Source: an uncultured Collinsella sp.
GTDB taxonomy: Bacteria > Actinomycetota > Coriobacteriia > Coriobacteriales > Coriobacteriaceae
Direction of reading: 5' to 3'
Length of the DNA: 34,141 nucleotides
Assembly: GCA_959604825.1 (NCBI GenBank)
Contig: CAUHCN010000028.1
Location: 1 to 34,141 of the forward strand
Positions 8,175 to 16,308 of this stretch are shown one piece after another. The stretch's first letter is position 1; each line of letters opens with the position of its first letter. A program made the translations under genes and the position numbers. Below the pieces are notes generated by a model, which made no database searches, was not told the origin of the DNA, and saw only the letters and a program-made list of their open reading frames with translations.

Positions 8175-8627
8175 ATGGGATTTGTATCTGCCAACCAAGT
8201 GACGATTGGCCACGCCGCCGCCTCGCGCGAGGACGCGTTGCATTATCTGTCTGAGCAGGCTGTTGAGCTCGGTTTTGCCGATGACGCATCTGCCGTAGAG
8301 GCGGCTTTTATTGCTCGCGAAAACGAGGCCGAGACTGGCCTTGTCGCCGGGTTTGCTGTTCCGCATGCCAAGAGCGACGCGATCCATACGCCGGGCGTTG
8401 CCGTGCTCAAGCTGGCCGAGCCCGTCGAGTGGCCGAGCTTTGACGGCGTGCCCGTCGATGTCGCGCTTGCGCTGTACGTGCCCGCCGGCGAAGCTGGAAC
8501 CACGCATCTACGCCTGCTTTCAAAGGCTGCCGTGATGCTGATGGACGCCGGCTTCCGCGACAAGGTGCGCGCGAGCACCGATCCCGTCGAGATCGCGGAG
8601 CTTATTAACGCCGGGCTCGAGGGTTAG
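8175..8627 (+). CDS. PTS system fructose-type EIIA component
   Basis: 150 residues, ATG 8175 behind AGGGAGGG. The fructose/mannitol-type EIIA active-site histidine lies in GFAVPHAKSDAI (about H58). It receives phosphate from HPr and passes it to the cysteine of the EIIB domain of the transporter encoded 4 kb upstream in the same locus, which lacks an EIIA. Its place at the end of the locus, after the transketolase genes, ties sugar uptake and catabolism together. Confidence 0.9.
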   Translation: MGFVSANQVTIGHAAASREDALHYLSEQAVELGFADDASAVEAAFIARENEAETGLVAGFAVPHAKSDAIHTPGVAVLKLAEPVEWPSFDGVPVDVALALYVPAGEAGTTHLRLLSKAAVMLMDAGFRDKVRASTDPVEIAELINAGLEG

Positions 8628-8670
8628 GTGTAACCCGCCCGCTCAATCAATTGATCCTTCTCCAAGGAAA

Positions 8671-8707
8671 AGGGCCGCGACGCCATATAAGCGTCGCGGC
8701 CCTGTTT
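8671..8707 (+). terminator. Intrinsic terminator after the PTS EIIA gene
   Basis: A 13-bp perfect GC-rich stem (8671-8683 with 8691-8703), a 7-nt loop and a GTTTGCGTTT tail. It ends the sugar locus. A copy of a dispersed repeat starts within its tail. Confidence 0.8.
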
Positions 8708-8747
8708 GCGTTTCCCCAGATAAAACCTGCCAAAATAAACCTGTCCC
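8708..8747 (+). repeat. Dispersed repeat family 1, copy A
   Basis: A 40-bp sequence beginning GCGTTTCCCCAGATAAAACC and ending AAACCTGTCCC. It differs by one base from copy C (14041-14080) and by two from copy B (minus strand, 11719-11758). In copies B and C the right flank forms a hairpin with the internal AACCTGCCAAAA segment; here that right arm is degenerate. It directly follows a terminator hairpin. Confidence 0.85.
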
Positions 8748-8791
8748 CTTTTAGAAGGTCGGCAACAATTTATGTGGTTCAGGTTGAGCTT

Positions 8792-8833
8792 GCGCAGCGC
8801 CGAGCGGTTACGCCGTTTGTAAAACGGCGTAAC
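8792..8833 (-). repeat. Dispersed repeat family 2 at the larE stop codon
   Basis: A 12-bp hairpin (8807-8818 with 8822-8833) touches the larE stop codon and is followed, on the minus strand, by GCTCGGCGCTGCGC. The same arrangement, a hairpin of the form GTTnCGnCGTTT and then a GCTCGACGCTGCGC-like box, recurs after glmS (13810) and after the nitroreductase gene (18315). It may help termination but has no clear T-tract. Confidence 0.6.
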
Positions 8834-9712
8834 TTAAAGATTCATATTGCCGTGGATGTAGGGGGCGACCTCGGGGGAGATGTGGGCGCAGCCCAGCTCG
8901 CGCAGCGCGGACTCGATGTCGGCGGGCAACGGGGTCTTGCCCTCGCCGTCGACGGCAGCACTGCCGAGGGCGGCAATCTTAGTGACATCTGTGGGAGCGG
9001 CCTCGATATGCATGCAGCCGCCGACCAAGCGCGCGCGTACCTGCGCCAGACCAAGATCGTGCAGGTAATCCTCGCAGGCGCGGATTAGATCGATCTTCTC
9101 GCGCGTAAGCTCCTCGCCTGTGGGGACGCGCGTGGCAAGACAGGCTCCCGCCGGCAGGTTCCAAACGGGGTAGCCCCATGCGCGCAACAGCTTGCGCTCT
9201 TCGTCCTTGGTAAAGCCGACCTCCATAAGCGGCGAGCGTACGCCGAGCTCTTCTGCCGCGCGCATGCCGGGGCGGTAGTCACCGCGATCGCTTGCATTGC
9301 TGCCATCGATGACGGTGGGGAAGCCGAGCGACTTGGCGTGGTTGACGATAGCGGTAAAGCCGGCGTGCTTGCAGTGGTAGCAGCGATTGGCATCGTTGCA
9401 GGCTACTTGGGGGAGCTGCAGCTGATCGACTGAAAGGTTGAGCACAGGGAGCTTAAAATGCGGCCCTTCTTCGGCTTGCCCGTCAACGGAACGCTCAAAC
9501 GAAGCCTGCTCGGGCGTGCCGATGAGCGGCGTGGTGAGGTGGACGAGAAGCGTGTCGGCAGGCATGATACGGGCGCAGACCGCGGCCAAAAAGCTGCTGT
9601 CGACGCCGCCGGAAATGCCGATGGCGACGCGTCCATATGCCAAAAGCAGCTGCTCGAGCGCTGCGAGTTTGTCCTGAAGCTCCTCTGCAGGTGCGGTGGT
9701 GTCTGAAAACAT
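8834..9712 (-). CDS. larE: LarE-family ATP-dependent sulfur transferase (nickel-pincer cofactor)
   Basis: 292 residues. The N-terminal PP-loop SGGVDSS (34-40) adenylates the substrate, and the LarE-typical DGSNASDRGDYRPGM segment lies near 136-150. C191 in PAGACLATR matches the position of the sulfur-donating cysteine. Two further cysteines form a C-x-x-C pair (C111, C114 in RCYHCKH). LarE proteins with three such cysteines are known to carry a [4Fe-4S] cluster and to recycle sulfur, whereas single-cysteine forms are sacrificial. The role is thiolation of the pyridinium biscarboxylate precursor of the nickel-pincer nucleotide. No larA, larB or larC lies nearby, so partner genes must be elsewhere or the substrate differs. 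Confidence 0.88.
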   Translation of the reverse strand: MFSDTTAPAEELQDKLAALEQLLLAYGRVAIGISGGVDSSFLAAVCARIMPADTLLVHLTTPLIGTPEQASFERSVDGQAEEGPHFKLPVLNLSVDQLQLPQVACNDANRCYHCKHAGFTAIVNHAKSLGFPTVIDGSNASDRGDYRPGMRAAEELGVRSPLMEVGFTKDEERKLLRAWGYPVWNLPAGACLATRVPTGEELTREKIDLIRACEDYLHDLGLAQVRARLVGGCMHIEAAPTDVTKIAALGSAAVDGEGKTPLPADIESALRELGCAHISPEVAPYIHGNMNL

Positions 9713-9747
9713 GAAACGATCCTTGCTATTGAGTACTCGGTCGAAAA

Positions 9748-9775
9748 CTATAATCCTACCGGGCTGCTTGTCATA
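9748..9775 (-). promoter_or_regulatory. Candidate larE promoter
   Basis: Reading the minus strand, ATGACA (-35) at 9775-9770, a 16-bp spacer and TATAGT (-10) at 9753-9748. Transcription would begin near 9741, about 30 nt before the larE start codon. Confidence 0.5.
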
Positions 9776-9822
9776 AGATTTCTACCTATGTAACGAAAGT
9801 GCAATATGCTATATACGTTATA

Positions 9823-9834
9823 TACAAATTTGTA
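9823..9834. promoter_or_regulatory. Perfect 12-bp palindrome in the larE/HAD divergent region
   Basis: TACAAATTTGTA is perfectly symmetric and lies in a strikingly AT-rich patch (about 9782-9836), 45 bp upstream of the HAD gene start. It is a candidate operator for the HAD gene. The binding factor is unknown. Confidence 0.35.
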
Positions 9835-9879
9835 AAGTGCGGTAGAGTGACAGTAACGCAATCCGGTGAGGAGACCGAT

Positions 9880-10530
9880 ATGATCAAGGCTGTTATTTTT
9901 GACATGGACGGAACACTGGTCGATACCGAGCGTCTGGGCATTAAGGCATGGAAAGCGCCCGCCGCTGAGCTGGGCATCGCGATTGATGACGCGCTGATTC
10001 ATCAGTTTATCGGTCGTACACTGCCCGATGTCATGGACATCCTTGAGGCGCATTGCGGCAGCAGAGAAACCGCCGAGGCGCTCTATCATCGCCACAAGGA
10101 GATTCGCGACGAGATGGTCAAGACCGATCTGGAGCTTAAGGCCGGCGCTGCCGAGTGCATAGACGAGCTGCTGGCTGCGGGCTATCACGTGGGCCTTGCA
10201 ACGTCGTCGCGCCTCGTTACGGCCGAGCGCAACCTTAAGATGGTCGGCCTCTTTGACAAGTTTGAGACGGTGACTTGCGGCGAGGACGTCGTGCACGGCA
10301 AGCCCGATCCCGAGATGTATCTGCTTGCCTGCGAGCGCGCGGGCTTTGCCCCCGAGGAATGTGCCGTGGTCGAGGATTCGCGCAACGGCTGCGTCTCGGG
10401 CATCACGGCCGGCTGCCATGTCTTTGCTGTTCCCGATATCGTGCCGCTGCCGCAGGACGTGGTGGATGGCTGCGAGGCCGTGCTCGATACGTTGTTCGAC
10501 CTGACAGCGGCGGTCAAGGCCGTGCGCTAA
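9880..10530 (+). CDS. HAD-superfamily phosphatase/phosphomutase-like hydrolase
   Basis: 216 residues from ATG 9880, with GAGGAG seven bases upstream. A longer in-frame start reaches into the AT-rich promoter region and lacks a ribosome site. Motif I is FDMDGTLVDTE (nucleophile D8, acid D10), motif II is LATSSR near 108, the motif III lysine lies in HGKPDPEMY near 142 and motif IV is VEDSRNG near 165. The four-helix cap is of the beta-phosphoglucomutase/phosphatase type. The substrate is probably a small phosphorylated metabolite such as a sugar phosphate, but it cannot be fixed from the sequence. The last codon overlaps the convergent LacI gene by three bases. Confidence 0.85.
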   Translation: MIKAVIFDMDGTLVDTERLGIKAWKAPAAELGIAIDDALIHQFIGRTLPDVMDILEAHCGSRETAEALYHRHKEIRDEMVKTDLELKAGAAECIDELLAAGYHVGLATSSRLVTAERNLKMVGLFDKFETVTCGEDVVHGKPDPEMYLLACERAGFAPEECAVVEDSRNGCVSGITAGCHVFAVPDIVPLPQDVVDGCEAVLDTLFDLTAAVKAVR

Positions 10531-11639
10531 AGGTAGGCGCCGAGGTTGATAGCGGTGGCTTCGGTGTGACTGCTTGCCTGGGTGCTGGCGCGCTCCAGTA
10601 AAAACGGGCGTACGAGCTCTTGGCGGTTGATGTCCTCGACGGCCGTGACCGCGGTGACGATGCGTGCGGCGGAACCGATACGGGCGTGCTTGGTCTTCAC
10701 CGGGGCTTTGTTTTCGATTTGCTCCATGAGCAATTGAATGCCCTTGCGGCCAATCTCGTAGCCTGGGGGTGCCACCGTGGTGAGTGGGACCGACCCGCTC
10801 CAGGCGAGCGGGTTGCCGTCGCAGCCAGCCACGCGAACCTGCTCGGGGACGGAGATGCCTTTGTCGACCAGCGCCGAGATGACGCCCGAGGCCAGTACGT
10901 CGGTCAGGCCGATGACAAAATCGGGGCGCTCGTCGCCGGAGCGCTCGGCAATCTGGGCGCCGATGCTGTAACCGTCGGCAGCGGTATTCCATTCGCCGGC
11001 GTCGATGACTTCGATCTTGATATCGGGGTGCAGGGCAAGGGCCTTGTGAATGCCAAGCACACGTAGTGTGAGCTGCATAAATGCCGCTCTGCCCACAACG
11101 GTGATATGGCGTGCGCCACGGGCAACGGCGAGCTCGGCGATAATGCGCCCCTGCGCCTCGTTGTCGGCGGCTACGTAATAACCGGGTTCGGAACAGTGGA
11201 TGTCCAGATAGACGATCGGCACGGGCATCTTGGTCGTGGCGGGGTGCCAGTCGGGAGACGCCATGGGCTGAACCATGACGCCGGACATCTGCGTGCCCAT
11301 AAAATAGCGCAGGTAATGGTCCTGGAGAATATCGTCGTTATCGGCGTTGGCGATGAGCAGGTCGTAGCCGTGCTTGCGGGCCTCGTTGTGGGCACCGCTG
11401 GCAATTTGGAGCGAAAAGCCGTGGTCGAGGCGGGGGAGGACTAGGCCAAAGGACTTGGTGGTGCCGCCGGCCAGCTGGCGAGCGCTTTGGTTGGGCAGGT
11501 AACCCAAGTGATTGATGGTCTCGTTGATTAGCTTGAGGGTCTCGGGGCGCAGCTTTTCGGGATGGTTGAGCGCGTTGGAAACCGTGCCCAGCGAGACTCC
11601 CGCCTCGCGCGCGACATCGCTGATTTTTACCTTTGCCAT
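10527..11639 (-). CDS. LacI-family transcriptional regulator
   Basis: 370 residues from the ATG at 11639, supported by AAAGGGG upstream. A longer frame to 11846 runs through repeat DNA and is rejected. The LacI helix-turn-helix is VKISDVAREAGVSLGTVSNALN, followed by the hinge (YLPNQSARQLAGG) and a sugar-binding-protein-like effector domain. A C-terminal tail of about 35 residues goes beyond the usual LacI end. Its stop codon overlaps that of the convergent HAD gene. No obvious target operon adjoins it. The upstream region holds repeat DNA and palindromes shared with the glmS promoter region, so glmS or autoregulation are possible but unproven targets. Confidence 0.87.
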   Translation of the reverse strand: MAKVKISDVAREAGVSLGTVSNALNHPEKLRPETLKLINETINHLGYLPNQSARQLAGGTTKSFGLVLPRLDHGFSLQIASGAHNEARKHGYDLLIANADNDDILQDHYLRYFMGTQMSGVMVQPMASPDWHPATTKMPVPIVYLDIHCSEPGYYVAADNEAQGRIIAELAVARGARHITVVGRAAFMQLTLRVLGIHKALALHPDIKIEVIDAGEWNTAADGYSIGAQIAERSGDERPDFVIGLTDVLASGVISALVDKGISVPEQVRVAGCDGNPLAWSGSVPLTTVAPPGYEIGRKGIQLLMEQIENKAPVKTKHARIGSAARIVTAVTAVEDINRQELVRPFLLERASTQASSHTEATAINLGAYL

Positions 11640-11718
11640 AGCGGCCCCTTTGATGCGTTTCAAGTACAAGCCAGATTGTAGCATCGCCCGCCCCCAGGGT
11701 GTCAAAACCTGCCAATTA

Positions 11719-11758
11719 GGGACAGGTTTATTTTGGTAGGTTTTATCTGGGCAAACGC
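11719..11758 (-). repeat. Dispersed repeat family 1, copy B
   Basis: On the minus strand the 40-bp unit matches copy C (14041-14080) except for one base (CCTACC instead of CCTGCC). The following TTGGCAGGTT arm is kept, so the hairpin around the TAAACCTGTCCC loop can still form with one mismatch. Unlike the other copies it lies in a promoter region between divergent genes (LacI regulator and glmS), not at gene ends. Confidence 0.85.
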
Positions 11759-11762
11759 TGGA

Positions 11763-11809
11763 GCCCAAACCACCACAAAGGTGCCTGTCCCCATCGTGGT
11801 GGTTTGGGC
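11763..11809. repeat. 14-bp perfect inverted repeat with a CCTGTCCCC loop
   Basis: GCCCAAACCACCAC (11763-11776) pairs perfectly with 11796-11809 across a 19-nt loop that contains GTGCCTGTCCCC. The loop shares the CCTGTCCC core with the adjacent family-1 repeat, so the two may be parts of one compound palindromic element. There is no gene here. Confidence 0.6.
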
Positions 11810-11822
11810 ATGTGTGCATCGA

Positions 11823-11846
11823 GTGGTATCTAAGTTGAGATACCAC
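11823..11846. promoter_or_regulatory. 24-bp palindrome upstream of glmS, candidate operator
   Basis: GTGGTATCT (11823-11831) and AGATACCAC (11838-11846) are perfect 9-bp inverted arms around a 6-bp spacer. It lies about 30 bp upstream of a TACAAT box (11877-11882) that could be the glmS -10 element. It looks like the site of a dimeric regulator, such as a GntR-type sensor of amino sugars. The regulator is not identifiable. Confidence 0.45.
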
Positions 11847-11956
11847 TTCTGGTATATCAGCTTGCGCTTGCGTGAGTACAATACTCGAACGTTATACGTC
11901 TCAGCGCCCCCTGTGCGTGGACGTCTTGCAGTCACGCGAACGAAGGGATTTATCCT

Positions 11957-13804
<1,848 letters not shown>

Positions 13805-13809
13805 TTGTT

Positions 13810-13977
13810 GTTCCGGCGTTTTACCAAACGCCGGAACTGCTCGACGCTGCGCGAGCCGCATCCACGCCAATCTGACGTTCAATTTCGAGGGCGCGACCAG
13901 AAGGTCAGTGCCCTCTCATTTCACGTCACCTTGGCGCAAATGCGGCTCGCTCGCTGTTGGTGACTGACATCAGGTGC
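13810..13977 (+). repeat. Dispersed repeat family 2 after glmS, with a 100-bp imperfect palindrome inside
   Basis: A 12-bp hairpin (13810-13821 with 13826-13837) lies 5 nt after the glmS stop, followed by a GCTCGACGCTGCGC box. A 100-bp imperfect palindrome comes next (13851-13950; equal 48-nt arms, AGAA loop, 11-bp perfect ends). Then comes a 29-bp box (13949-13977) that matches 18256-18284 (minus) at 27 of 29 positions. In the 18.3-kb copy the palindrome is missing and its flanks are joined, which looks like an empty site. Confidence 0.65.
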
Positions 13978-14005
13978 TCCGTTGTCGAAACGCGCTAACA
14001 AGAAG

Positions 14006-14040
14006 GGCCCGGCTCCGTTGTGGCGGAGTCGGGCCTTGTT
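14006..14040 (+). terminator. Intrinsic terminator downstream of glmS
   Basis: A 12-bp GC-rich stem with one G-U pair (14006-14017 with 14024-14035), loop TTGTGG, and the T-rich tail TTGTTGCGTTT. It is the likely end of the glmS transcript, about 200 nt after its stop codon. A family-1 repeat starts in its tail, as at 8.7 kb. Confidence 0.7.
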
Positions 14041-14093
14041 GCGTTTGCCCAGATAAAACCTGCCAAAATAAACCTGTCCCTTTTTGGCAGGTT
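14041..14093 (+). repeat. Dispersed repeat family 1, copy C (most complete)
   Basis: A 40-bp core identical in layout to copies A and B plus an intact right arm. AACCTGCCAAAA (14057-14068) pairs perfectly with 14082-14093 over a 13-nt loop carrying TAAACCTGTCCC. The right arm overlaps the stop codon of the minus-strand GntR gene. Confidence 0.85.
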
Positions 14094-14793
14094 AGCGGAG
14101 CTTGCTGGTCTCGAAGTACTTGGGATATTGGTCCAGGACCTCGGTCTGGTTGCGGAACATCATATGCAGGTGCTTGCTGACCAAAAAGCTCGCCTCGATG
14201 GGGTCGCGACCGGCGATGGCGCGGCGGATTTTCTTGTGCTCGTTAACAATCTCCTGATTGTCGAGCCTCTGCGTGGCGGCGCGCAGCCAGCGGAAGCGCT
14301 CCAGGTCGGCATTGGTCGCCTCGAGCCACGACCACACGGTGCTGCGGCACGCGATGCTAAAGATTATGCGGTGCATGAGGTTGTCGCTTAAAAAGAAGCC
14401 GATGCGATCCTCCTCGGCCATGGTCTTTTCCTGCAGTGCGATGGCTCGGTCGAGCTGCTCGATGCCTGCCGAGGTGGCACGGGAGCAGCACTCCACAATC
14501 ACCTGCTTTTCCAGGTGCTCGCGAATGTAGCAGGCGCTCTCGGCGAGAGTGAGGTTGATGGGCGAGACATAGGTGCCGCTTTGGGGCACGGTACGCACCA
14601 GGCCCTCTTGCGCCAGACGCACCAACGCCTCGCGCACAGGGGTGCGCCCCATATCCAGGTCGTCGCAAAGCTGCTTGACGCCCAGCTTTTCGCCCGGCTT
14701 GTAGTCCAGGTAGACGATTTTGCGTCGAATGGTGTGGTAGGACTGGTCCTGTAGGCTCGTTTCCTGCTCGCCGACGTGCATCGATTCTTCCAT
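14092..14793 (-). CDS. GntR-family regulator with FCD effector domain
   Basis: 233 residues from the ATG at 14793, chosen because GCGAGG lies five bases upstream; a GTG eight codons earlier lacks this. The winged helix-turn-helix is at the N-terminus (GVKQLCDDLDMGRTPVREAL, then EGLVRTVPQSGTYV), followed by an all-helical FCD-type domain (HRIIFSIACRS, NEHKKIRRAIAGRD) that normally binds a carboxylic acid, often with a metal ion. It is divergent from the YeiH-family transporter gene. A good inverted repeat lies between the two genes, so it probably controls that transporter and itself. The ligand is unknown. Confidence 0.87.
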   Translation of the reverse strand: MEESMHVGEQETSLQDQSYHTIRRKIVYLDYKPGEKLGVKQLCDDLDMGRTPVREALVRLAQEGLVRTVPQSGTYVSPINLTLAESACYIREHLEKQVIVECCSRATSAGIEQLDRAIALQEKTMAEEDRIGFFLSDNLMHRIIFSIACRSTVWSWLEATNADLERFRWLRAATQRLDNQEIVNEHKKIRRAIAGRDPIEASFLVSKHLHMMFRNQTEVLDQYPKYFETSKLR

Positions 14794-14880
14794 AGTGCCT
14801 CGCAACCGTTCTATCACACTGATATGTCAGCTGTTAATTATGCCGCGAATCGGCTCTCCGCGGTGGGTAATTCGGCTGTT

Positions 14881-14908
14881 GACCAAGAACTGTTGCGGCA
14901 TCTTGGTC
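14881..14908. promoter_or_regulatory. Inverted repeat GACCAAGA...TCTTGGTC, candidate GntR operator
   Basis: Perfect 8-bp arms with a 12-bp spacer in the divergent region between the GntR regulator (start 14793) and the YeiH-family gene (start 14987). The placement suits control of both genes by the encoded regulator; this is inference from position. Confidence 0.4.
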
Positions 14909-14986
14909 TGTATTTGCGCAAGGCTGTGCCCAATGTTGCCGTATCATAAGCCGTCGCAAACGTGAAATAGAAAGAAGGAATCCCAT

Positions 14987-16021
14987 ATGCAACTGGCGAA
15001 TATCGTACGCGAGCGCTGGAAGGGTGTCTTGTTCTGCCTGATCGTCGCCATCCCCGCGACGTTGCTCGGCAAACAGATTGAGGTGGTCGGCGGGCCGGTG
15101 TTTGCCATCCTCTTTGGCATGGTCCTGGCGCTCGTCTTTCCCAAGAATCGTCGCGAACAGCTCGCCGCCGGTGTCACCTATACGTCTAAAAAAGTCTTGC
15201 AGTACGCGGTAATCCTGCTTGGCTTTGGCATGAACCTCTCGCAGATTCTGTCCAAAGGCGCTCAGTCGCTGCCGATTATCGTGGCGACGATCTCGACCTC
15301 GCTTGTCATCGCCTTCGTGCTCTGCCGCGTTATGAACGTGCCGGGCAAGATCACGACGCTTGTGGGCGTGGGCTCGTCGATTTGCGGTGGTTCTGCCATC
15401 GCCGCGACCGCGCCCGTCATCGATGCCGACGATCGCGAGATTGCCCAGGCTATTTCGGTCATCTTCCTGTTTAACGTTATCGCGGCGCTCGTGTTTCCGA
15501 CGCTCGGCGGTATGCTCGGCCTGACCAACGAGGGCTTTGGTCTGTTTGCCGGTACCGCCATCAACGACACCTCGTCGGTAACGGCTGCGGCGAGCGCTTG
15601 GGACAGTATGCATCCCGGCGCCAATGTGCTCGAAAGCGCCACAGTGGTCAAGCTCACCAGGACGCTGGCCATTATTCCCATTACGTTGGTCCTCGCATGC
15701 TGGCAGATGCATCTGGAGCGCAAGGCCGGCGGCGACGCCAAAAGCACGTTCTCGCTTAAACGCGCGTTTCCCATGTTCGTGCTGTTCTTTGTGCTGGCGA
15801 GTGTAATCACCACGGCGCTTCAGCTTCCTGCATCCATTACGGCGCCTATCAAGGAGCTGTCGAAGTTCTTTATCGTGATGGCTATGGCGGCTATTGGCTT
15901 TAATACCGATATCGTCGAGCTGGTCAAAAAGGGCGGCAAGCCCATCGCATTGGGCTTTTGCTGCTGGATTGGCATTGCGTGCATGAGTTTGGGAATGCAG
16001 CACGTGCTGGGAATCTGGTAG
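14987..16021 (+). CDS. YeiH/UPF0324-family membrane protein (putative sulfate exporter type)
   Basis: 344 residues with about ten hydrophobic segments. Ribosome site GAAGGA upstream of ATG 14987. Family hallmarks are the QYAVILLGFGMNLSQI segment near 67-82, VGVGSSICGGSAIAATAPV near 126-144, NDTSSVTAAAS near 191-201 and a C-terminal MAAIGFNTDI. The YeiH family is annotated as putative sulfate exporters (PSE), but the substrate of most members is unproven. The divergent FCD-type regulator suggests an organic acid or sulfur-compound ligand. It has no operon partner. Confidence 0.85.
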   Translation: MQLANIVRERWKGVLFCLIVAIPATLLGKQIEVVGGPVFAILFGMVLALVFPKNRREQLAAGVTYTSKKVLQYAVILLGFGMNLSQILSKGAQSLPIIVATISTSLVIAFVLCRVMNVPGKITTLVGVGSSICGGSAIAATAPVIDADDREIAQAISVIFLFNVIAALVFPTLGGMLGLTNEGFGLFAGTAINDTSSVTAAASAWDSMHPGANVLESATVVKLTRTLAIIPITLVLACWQMHLERKAGGDAKSTFSLKRAFPMFVLFFVLASVITTALQLPASITAPIKELSKFFIVMAMAAIGFNTDIVELVKKGGKPIALGFCCWIGIACMSLGMQHVLGIW

Positions 16022-16036
16022 AGAAGTAGCTTATTT

Positions 16037-16072
16037 GCGTGCTGCATGCTGCGTGCTGCATGCCGTGTGCTG
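16037..16072 (+). repeat. 14-bp tandem direct repeat
   Basis: GCGTGCTGCATGC(T/C) occurs twice in tandem (16037-16050, 16051-16064), followed by a partial GTGTGCTG unit. It lies just after the YeiH-family stop codon. Confidence 0.6.
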
Positions 16073-16079
16073 GCGAGCG

Positions 16080-16171
16080 CATCCTCGCGGTGGAGCGATA
16101 GGAGCTCTTGCGGGTATGGCTTGTCCGCAGGTTTATAGGTCCCGAAGAGCTCTTATCGCCCCGCCAGGATG
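16080..16171. repeat. Long imperfect inverted repeat downstream of the YeiH-family gene
   Basis: The arm at 16080-16109 and the arm at 16145-16171 are mostly complementary (CATCCT, GCGATA and GAGCTCTT blocks match, with a few mismatches and a small length difference) around a 35-nt centre. It could serve as a terminator-like structure or a small palindromic element. With the tandem repeat before it, it fills the intergenic stretch up to the next gene at 16309; no gene is visible there. Confidence 0.5.
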
Positions 16172-16308
16172 GCGATGCGGGGCAACTCATATACTCGCAG
16201 GACGGCGGCTTCTGCCCTATAGTGTTTGGTGAGCAATATCGTTCAATTTTGAAACACTCGGTCGTGTGACCGTCGGCGGTTGCACGTCGCCGCGGACAGG
16301 GGTAAATC

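Noticed and set aside
10527..11846. Longer 439-codon version of the second LacI regulator
   Set aside because: The extra 69 residues are read from repeat DNA (family 1 and a palindrome) and end in the glmS promoter region. MAKVKISDVAREAG at 11639 has a proper ribosome site.
11883..11956. glmS ribozyme in the glmS leader
   Set aside because: The space between the candidate -10 box and the start codon is under 80 nt and lacks the ribozyme's conserved core. The palindromes upstream fit an operator better.
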